Shown here piece by piece: positions 58,884 through 64,000 of a stretch of 64,000 nucleotides of DNA (the first letter of the stretch is position 1; each line of letters opens with the position of its first letter). Under the pieces are notes generated by a model, which did no database searches, was not told where the DNA came from, and was given only the letters and a program-made list of their open reading frames with translations. Location of the stretch: NCBI GenBank assembly GCA_025457665.1, contig JALOTY010000003.1, positions 91,375 through 155,374 of the forward strand, given 5' to 3'. Origin of the DNA: Akkermansiaceae bacterium (lineage in GTDB: Bacteria; Verrucomicrobiota; Verrucomicrobiia; Verrucomicrobiales; Akkermansiaceae). Both the position numbers and the translations under genes were made by a program.

Positions 58884-61448
58884 ATGCAACGCCTCACCCT
58901 GCTTCTTCTCGCTTCGACCTTGGTCTCCTTCGGCCAGGCTCCGAACCCGCAAAACCCACCGGTCCCCGGCCAGCCCATCCTGCCAGCGCAACCCGGCGCG
59001 CCGAATGCTCCGGGTGCCCCGGCCGGCCCCGGAACTCCAAGCGGTTTGCCCGGTGGAAATGATGCCGAGCGCGGTGGCAACGAGGCCATTCCCATGGCTC
59101 CGGCAGCAGGGGTGGTCGATCCCGAGGCGATGCTCGAAGAGGATTTCCTTTATCCCAAGCTCAATGGCGATGACCTTGCCGAGCTTTACCGCAAGTTCAC
59201 CGGCCGCCGGGTGACCGTTTCTCCGGAAGCCTCCCAGGCCGAATTCCGCTTCGTCCAGCGCGGTCCGCTTTCGAATCGTGAGGCAACCTTGCTGCTGAAA
59301 AAGGCGGCCCTTCTCAGTGGCTTCGTCTTCGTTCCCGATCCGAATCCCGGCCTCGAAAATCACGATATCCTCGTCCTCGGCTCCGGGCAGGAGAAACCCG
59401 GCGGTCAGGGCACCGAGGTCATCCTCGATCCCGCCGATCTTCCCGATGACGATCGCGTGGTGTCCTACGTGATGAATCTCAAGGTCATCAAGCCGGACGA
59501 AGTCGCCCGCGTTTTCACCACCATCGTCGGCCAGCTTGGCCCTTACGGCTCCATCACTCCCATCCCCAATGCCGGCTCGGTCGTGATCACGGAGAAAACC
59601 TCCCTCATCCGCCGCCTGATCGAGATCCAACAGGAAATCGATGTCTCCAGCACGGTCTCCACCCGCTTCATCAAGGTGCAGTATGCGGATGTCCAGGAAC
59701 TCGCCGAGACCCTCAACGAAATCCTTAACACCCAGCAGCAATCCGAGCGCAGCACTGGCGTGAACCGCGCCGGCGCGCCTCAGGCCCCGGCCGGGAACGT
59801 TCCGGTCCTCCCCGGAGGAAACCCCGTGGCCAATGTCACCGCCGGTGGCGAAAGCAGCGCGGCAGAGGAAGTGCCCATCCAGATTGTTCCCGATACCCGC
59901 ACAAATCGGATTTTCGCCATGGGTCGGCCGGTGGACATCGTGTTCATCGAGGGCCTCGTCGCCGAGTTCGATACCAAGACCGACGAGCGCAACTACCTGA
60001 AGCGCAAACTTCGTTTCGTCGCGGTCTCCGAGTTCCTCGAAATCGCCGAGCCGGCCCTCATGCGTGCTTTCTCCGGCGGTCAGGCGGCCGGCGGTGCCGG
60101 TGGCGCAGGCAGCACGGGCGCAAACTTCGGCGGCAGCACCGCGGGCGGCAGTTCGCGCAATACCCGGACCACTGGCATGGGGACGAACAGCGGCGGCAGC
60201 TTCGGTGGAAGTTCCTTTGGCGGAAATAGCAGCAGCTTCGGCGGTCAAGGCGGTGGCATCGGCGGTCAGGCCGGCGGCGGAGGCTTCGGCAGCGGCGGCA
60301 GTGCCCTCCAGGACCCCCAAATCAGCAGCGCACCCGAAGCCCGTCTGGTCGGACGCACCCTCCTCGTGGCCGATAACATCACCAACTCCCTCCTCGTCCA
60401 AGGCCCGCCCGCTAGCGTGGAAATCATCACCAACCTCCTCGATGAAATCGATGTGAAGGCCGATCAGGTCATGATCTCCGCCGTCTTCGGACAGCTTTCG
60501 CTGGGCGATGAATTTGAATTCGGAGTCGAGTATCTGAACGCCCTCACCAGCAACGGGCGCTTTGCCGGCAGCGGCGGAGCAGGGGAGTTCCTGCCCTCGA
60601 TTCCTCTCGACGGCACGGCTTTCGATCCCGGTGATCTGGCCACGGCCGCAGGCCTGAATCTCTACGGACGCTTCGGACGGAACTTCAATGTCGTCCTCCG
60701 CGCCTTGGAGACCGACTCGAACTTCAAGGTTCTCTCCCGGCCAACGATCTTCACGGCCAACAACCGCAAGGGCGTGATTTCCTCGGGTCAGCGGATTGCG
60801 ATTCCCACCAGCACCTTCAACAGCGGCACTACCGGGACATCGACGAACATCGAATACCAGAACGTCTATTTGACACTCGAAGTCATCCCTCTGGTGAATT
60901 CCGAAAACGAGATCACGCTGGAAATATCGCTGGTGAATGAAGAACTCGGACAGGACCGGATCATTCCTTCCGGCGATCAGGATCTTGTCATCCCTGACAT
61001 TCTTAGCCGCCAGGTGCTCACTTCCGTGACGGTTCCCAATGGAGCCACCATCGCGCTCGGGGGACTGATCAGCACCAACGTCCGGGACTCCGTCAGCGGC
61101 ATCCCCATCCTCAGCAGCATCCCAGGACTTGGCCGACTCTTCTCCACCACGGAAAAGGAAAACAATCGCTCCGAGTTGCTCGTCTTCATCCAGCCCCGCG
61201 TGGTCAACGACCCCGCATCGCTCTACGACGCCCAGGTGGACATGGACAATCGCTACGATGTCTCCGGCCCTTCCCGCGATTTCGCCAATGGCCCCGGCGT
61301 CCTGCCTGAGCCCGGTGCGGTCGGCACTCCCGATCAACCCGCCGCCGCACCCCAACAGCCCGCCTCGACCGCGGCCCCTGCCACTGCGGATAGCACGACC
61401 AAAAAAGAACGACGCATCCTCGGCCGCCCCGGATCCTTCCGCCGCTGA
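58884..61448 (+). CDS. gspD: Type II secretion outer-membrane secretin GspD
   Basis: 854 residues. Signal peptide MQRLTLLLLASTLVSFGQA, a Pro/Gly/Ala-rich stretch (about 20-55), an N0 domain (about 90-165, KFTGRRVTVSPEASQAEFRF), N1 to N3 repeats (VMNLKVIKPDEVARVFTTIV, VSTRFIKVQYADVQELAETL), a Gly/Ser/Asn-rich insert (about 395-475) and the secretin domain (about 530-775) with VISSGQRIAIPTSTFNSGTT and IALGGLISTNVRDSVSGIPI followed by LSSIPGLGRLFS. The pore-forming protein of the operon. It is far longer than E. coli GspD because of the low-complexity parts. Confidence 0.94.
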   Translation: MQRLTLLLLASTLVSFGQAPNPQNPPVPGQPILPAQPGAPNAPGAPAGPGTPSGLPGGNDAERGGNEAIPMAPAAGVVDPEAMLEEDFLYPKLNGDDLAELYRKFTGRRVTVSPEASQAEFRFVQRGPLSNREATLLLKKAALLSGFVFVPDPNPGLENHDILVLGSGQEKPGGQGTEVILDPADLPDDDRVVSYVMNLKVIKPDEVARVFTTIVGQLGPYGSITPIPNAGSVVITEKTSLIRRLIEIQQEIDVSSTVSTRFIKVQYADVQELAETLNEILNTQQQSERSTGVNRAGAPQAPAGNVPVLPGGNPVANVTAGGESSAAEEVPIQIVPDTRTNRIFAMGRPVDIVFIEGLVAEFDTKTDERNYLKRKLRFVAVSEFLEIAEPALMRAFSGGQAAGGAGGAGSTGANFGGSTAGGSSRNTRTTGMGTNSGGSFGGSSFGGNSSSFGGQGGGIGGQAGGGGFGSGGSALQDPQISSAPEARLVGRTLLVADNITNSLLVQGPPASVEIITNLLDEIDVKADQVMISAVFGQLSLGDEFEFGVEYLNALTSNGRFAGSGGAGEFLPSIPLDGTAFDPGDLATAAGLNLYGRFGRNFNVVLRALETDSNFKVLSRPTIFTANNRKGVISSGQRIAIPTSTFNSGTTGTSTNIEYQNVYLTLEVIPLVNSENEITLEISLVNEELGQDRIIPSGDQDLVIPDILSRQVLTSVTVPNGATIALGGLISTNVRDSVSGIPILSSIPGLGRLFSTTEKENNRSELLVFIQPRVVNDPASLYDAQVDMDNRYDVSGPSRDFANGPGVLPEPGAVGTPDQPAAAPQQPASTAAPATADSTTKKERRILGRPGSFRR

Positions 61449-61472
61449 TCTTCCTTTCCCACTGGCTCCTTA

Positions 61473-61508
61473 TCGACGCACCTCCTCACGGTCGTGCGTC
61501 GCTTTGTT
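61473..61508 (+). terminator. Probable terminator of the secretion operon
   Basis: An 8-bp stem CGACGCAC / GTGCGTCG with a 12-base loop (61473-61500) is followed by CTTTGTTT. The stem is perfect, the U-run is imperfect. It lies 25 bases after gspD. Confidence 0.6.
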
Positions 61509-61616
61509 TCAGGTGACCGGACCGGGGGCTTGCCAAGCCCGGATTCCATCGGCAATTTCATCCCGTCGCCGCCGCCCTCGGGGCTGACCTACCTCCATTT
61601 TCCCAAAGACCCCACC

Positions 61617-63011
61617 ATGTCCGAAATCACCGAAGCCCAGCTCGATCCCAACATCCGTGCCCTTTACCTCAAGGCGGTCGCCGCCGTGCAGGCAAACAAT
61701 CACGGCTATGCGGTCAAACTCCTCCAATCCGTGGTCAAGGACGCCCCCGGATTCGTCGATGGCCGCAAGATCCTCCGCAAGTGCGCCGGAGTGGTCGCTG
61801 GCGGCCCGAAAAAGAAACAGACCATCTTCGGCATGAAGACCGGTGGCGGTCTCGGCACCATGAAGATCGCCGGCGCGGTGAAAAAAGACCCGCTCGCCGC
61901 GTTGCCCCAATTGGAAGCAGAACTCGAAAAAGACCCCTACAATCCGGAGCTGAATGACCTGCTCTTCGATGCCGCGCTCGCTCTCGATCTCAAGGAAACC
62001 GCTGCCTTCGCCCTCGAAACCGTCCGCAAGGGCCACCCATCGGAAACCAAGCTGCTCCACAAGCTCGCCGAGTTCTACAGTGCGAATTCCCGCGGCCTCG
62101 ATGCCGCTGCGGTTTATCGCGATATCCTCAAACACGAGCCCACCGATTCCGCCGCGATCAAGGGCGAAAAGGACGCCACCGCCCGCGCCTCCATGGAAAA
62201 GGCGAATTGGAGCGAGGAGGCCGATGCCAAGAGCCTCCGCAAAGACAACGCCGAGGTCGAAGCCCTCGAAAAACAATCCCGCTCCGGCCTCACCCGCGAG
62301 CAGCTCGAAGAGCGCCGCGATCAGGTCGCCCAGAAATACGCCGAGGACCAGAACAACCTCGCCGTCGTCAAGGAACTCGCCAACCTCTACGAGCGCCTCG
62401 AAGACTGGGCCTCCGCCCAGAGCTTCTACGATTGGGCCTTCACACTCAGCAATGGCGACGTCGCCCTCCGCGCCAAGTCGGATGCGATGAGCGACAAAGT
62501 CAAGGAAGCCGAACTCACCGCCCTCGAAGAGCGTGCAAAGAGCAATCCGGACGATCCGGAGGTGGTCGCCATGCTCGAAGAACGCCGCAAGGCCCGCATC
62601 CAGGAAGCGGTGGAAGAAGCCACCCGCCGCGTGGACCAGAACCCCACCGACCCTGTCCTCCGCTACGAACTCGGTCGCGCCCTCTTCGATGCCGGTGACT
62701 TCAGCGGTGCCATTCCGCAACTCCAACAGGCCAAGCGCAACCCGCACATCCAAAGCAAGGTCCTCCTCCTCCTGGGCCGCACCTTCAAGGCCAAGGGCAT
62801 GCTCGACATGGGCGTCAAACAGCTCGAATCCGCCTTGGAAGACCTCGTGCAGATGGACAACACCAAGAAGGAGGTCCTCTACGAAAAGGGCCTCATGCAC
62901 GTGGAAATGGGAGACAACCCCAAGGCCATCGAATGCTTCAAGGAGATCTACGAAGTGGACTACGGCTATCGCGACGTCGCCACCCGCGTGGAATCTTCCT
63001 ACGGTGGCTGA
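61617..63011 (+). CDS. TPR-repeat protein
   Basis: 464 residues from ATG 61617 (MSEITEAQLDPNIRALYLKA). Helix-turn-helix pairs of TPR type run through most of it: NHGYAVKLLQSVVKDAPGFV, LPQLEAELEKDPYNPELNDL, LDAAAVYRDILKHEPTDSAA, LRYELGRALFDAGDFSGAIP and VLYEKGLMHVEMGDNPKAIE. A basic link (GPKKKQTIFGMKTGGGLG) lies near residue 65. No signal peptide or membrane segment is seen, so it is likely a cytoplasmic scaffold. It follows the secretion operon after a terminator and may or may not be part of that system. Confidence 0.8.
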   Translation: MSEITEAQLDPNIRALYLKAVAAVQANNHGYAVKLLQSVVKDAPGFVDGRKILRKCAGVVAGGPKKKQTIFGMKTGGGLGTMKIAGAVKKDPLAALPQLEAELEKDPYNPELNDLLFDAALALDLKETAAFALETVRKGHPSETKLLHKLAEFYSANSRGLDAAAVYRDILKHEPTDSAAIKGEKDATARASMEKANWSEEADAKSLRKDNAEVEALEKQSRSGLTREQLEERRDQVAQKYAEDQNNLAVVKELANLYERLEDWASAQSFYDWAFTLSNGDVALRAKSDAMSDKVKEAELTALEERAKSNPDDPEVVAMLEERRKARIQEAVEEATRRVDQNPTDPVLRYELGRALFDAGDFSGAIPQLQQAKRNPHIQSKVLLLLGRTFKAKGMLDMGVKQLESALEDLVQMDNTKKEVLYEKGLMHVEMGDNPKAIECFKEIYEVDYGYRDVATRVESSYGG

Positions 63012-63169
63012 GGCTCCGCTGCGCGGAAGGACAAAGGACAAAGGTCAAAGGTCAAAGGTCAAGAAACAGCCGGGCTTCGCGCGTGGCTGTCTCGGCTTTC
63101 GTCCTCGCTGCGCTCACGCCATGCCGGTTTAGCTTCGCTTGGGGTAGAGGTAGCCACAGCTCCCGCCGC

Positions 63170-63228
63170 TTTCAGCCTTTCAGCCTTTCAGCCTTTCAGC
63201 ATTTCAGCATTTCAGCCTTTCAGCTTTT
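63170..63228. repeat. Tandem TTTCAGCC array
   Basis: Seven units of the 8-mer TTTCAGCC/A/T stand head to tail, just before the end of the methyltransferase gene. The reverse complement (GGCTGAAA) is the building unit of the repeats at 40.8 and 43.2 kb. The preceding stretch 63012-63169 holds AAAGGTCAAAGGTCAAAGG and GGCTTCGCGCGTGGCTG words of the same family and no gene. Confidence 0.85.
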
Positions 63229-63231
63229 CCG

Positions 63232-64000
63232 TTAGATGGGTGCGAACCCGAAGCCATGTCTGACCTCGGACATGGCTTCGCTCAGTTTGCCGCAGCGCTC
63301 GCGGACGATGAGTGGGGCTTCGATTTCGGTTTTCCCATCGGTCGCGGATGCGTGACGGCAGGCGATGAGATCGAACAAGGGTGCCAAACTGTCACGCGGC
63401 ACCACGGGCTTGAGCCGGACCACCTCGAGCCCGGCCGCACGGATGCCTGCCAGGGCGCGGTCGCGTTGCGGACTGGGGAAACAAAGCACAAAGAAGCCGT
63501 CGGCATCCAAATGCGCTGCCGCAGCGATGGCGTAGTCCGCCACATCGCCACGAAGCTCGAAGCGCGCATGAGCCTTCTGGCTGTCCTGAGGTACGATGCC
63601 CGCCGTCGTCGGAAAATAGGGCGGACTCCCTGTCACGAGAGGGAAAGTCCTTCCCGCAGAGAAGCTCCTCAAATCGCCATGATGGGCATGCACTCGCTCG
63701 CGCAGGCCGTTGGTATCGATGTTCGCCTGCAAAAGCCGGAAGCTGATGTCCTGAGCTTCCACACAGGTCAGTTCAGCCTGCCTGCCCATGCCCCACAGCG
63801 TCAGAAAACCCACCGTGCCGATGCCCGTGCCCAGATCGAGGTGCTCGCTCACGGGTGGGGCATTCCTCAGCGCAAACCAGGCAGTCAGCACGTCATCGAT
63901 CGAATGCCGATGCCCCTTTTTCCGCTGCGCGATCAACCATGATGCCTCGCATCCCGCATCGTCCGTGCAAAGCTCATCTTCCAGCGCGCCGCAGGGACCT
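63232..64000 (-). CDS. tRNA1(Val) (adenine37-N6)-methyltransferase family (start beyond right edge)
   Basis: At least 255 residues are in frame; the frame stays open to the window edge (GALEDELCTDDAGCEASWLI before AQRKKGHRHSIDDVLTAWFA), so the true start lies outside. The SAM motif is EHLDLGTGIGTVGFLTLWG, followed by ELTCVEAQDISFRLLQANID. The catalytic NPPY motif is GSPPYF here: asparagine is replaced by serine. KGHRHSIDDVLTA is typical of TrmN6 (YfiC). The C-terminus after residue 200 is variable in the family. Because of the N-to-S change the target could differ from tRNA1(Val) A37. Confidence 0.82.
   Translation of the reverse strand, partial: GPCGALEDELCTDDAGCEASWLIAQRKKGHRHSIDDVLTAWFALRNAPPVSEHLDLGTGIGTVGFLTLWGMGRQAELTCVEAQDISFRLLQANIDTNGLRERVHAHHGDLRSFSAGRTFPLVTGSPPYFPTTAGIVPQDSQKAHARFELRGDVADYAIAAAAHLDADGFFVLCFPSPQRDRALAGIRAAGLEVVRLKPVVPRDSLAPLFDLIACRHASATDGKTEIEAPLIVRERCGKLSEAMSEVRHGFGFAPI

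Noticed and set aside
58158..61355. A 1065-codon open frame antisense to gspD and gspM
   Set aside because: It mirrors the codon periodicity of the real secretin gene, has biased Gly/Asp/Glu composition and no domain. High-GC genes commonly leave the antisense frame open.

Overview
The window is 64 kb of high-GC bacterial chromosome (about 60-65% GC by eye), densely coded on both strands with no rRNA. It looks like a member of the Verrucomicrobiota, probably Verrucomicrobiales near Luteolibacter/Haloferula. This is inferred from gene style: a Planctomycete-type cytochrome c fused to WD40 repeats, a tricorn-type protease, a greatly enlarged NusB, a type II secretion cluster with proline- and glycine-rich parts, a TerB/FHA/ABCG fusion, and intergenic repeats built from TTTCAGC/GCTGAAA units. 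No 16S gene is present to prove it.

Layout. 1-7 kb: lysS (cut by the left edge), the zinc-free form of bL36, a tcdA-phr-small DNA-binding gene group, tRNA-His, rnc, rsfS, cinA. 7-17 kb: hisH and hisB downstream of two secreted or lipidated proteins, then a ParA ATPase with a roadblock-like partner, then a 1164-residue ABC protein. 17-19.5 kb: ftsH with a strong terminator. 19.6-28.3 kb: a nine-gene operon for NAD salvage and ADP-ribose metabolism (nrtR, pncB, kptA fusion, ADP-ribosylglycohydrolase, nadE, macrodomain, pncA, pnuC, nadR). It starts with a candidate NrtR operator and its genes overlap end to start. 28.4-34.7 kb: ribH-nusB-purL and an ABC-2 permease. 34.7-41 kb: cytochrome c/WD40 protein, mscL, a small cytochrome c, pdxH, dnaB. 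41-47 kb: Nudix hydrolase, a dehydroquinate synthase-like gene, cyclophilin, two poorly known genes, hemW, separated by repeat-filled gaps. 47-53 kb: fabD, tricorn-like protease, a carboxynorspermidine/saccharopine dehydrogenase. 53-61.5 kb: a tightly overlapping type II secretion operon gspG-H-I-J-K-L-M-(small exported protein)-D without gspE or gspF. 61.6-64 kb: a TPR protein and a tRNA adenine methyltransferase cut by the right edge.

The most interesting region is the NAD operon. Nicotinamide is released by the 2'-phosphotransferase reaction and by other NAD-consuming ADP-ribosylation. It can be rebuilt to NAD by PncA, PncB and NadE. Nicotinamide riboside can enter through PnuC and be converted by NadR. 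The macrodomain protein and the glycohydrolase can deal with ADP-ribose products. NrtR would sense ADP-ribose and switch the transcript. KptA carries an extra C-terminal domain related to proteins often labelled 'ADP-ribosylation/crystallin J1'. A second unexplained signal is an 8-mer, CTGTTAGA, seen at least eleven times across many unrelated genes and in several reading frames. A third is two low-complexity, repeat-like, in-frame insertions inside purL.

All functions come from reading the translated sequence by eye. No database search was run.
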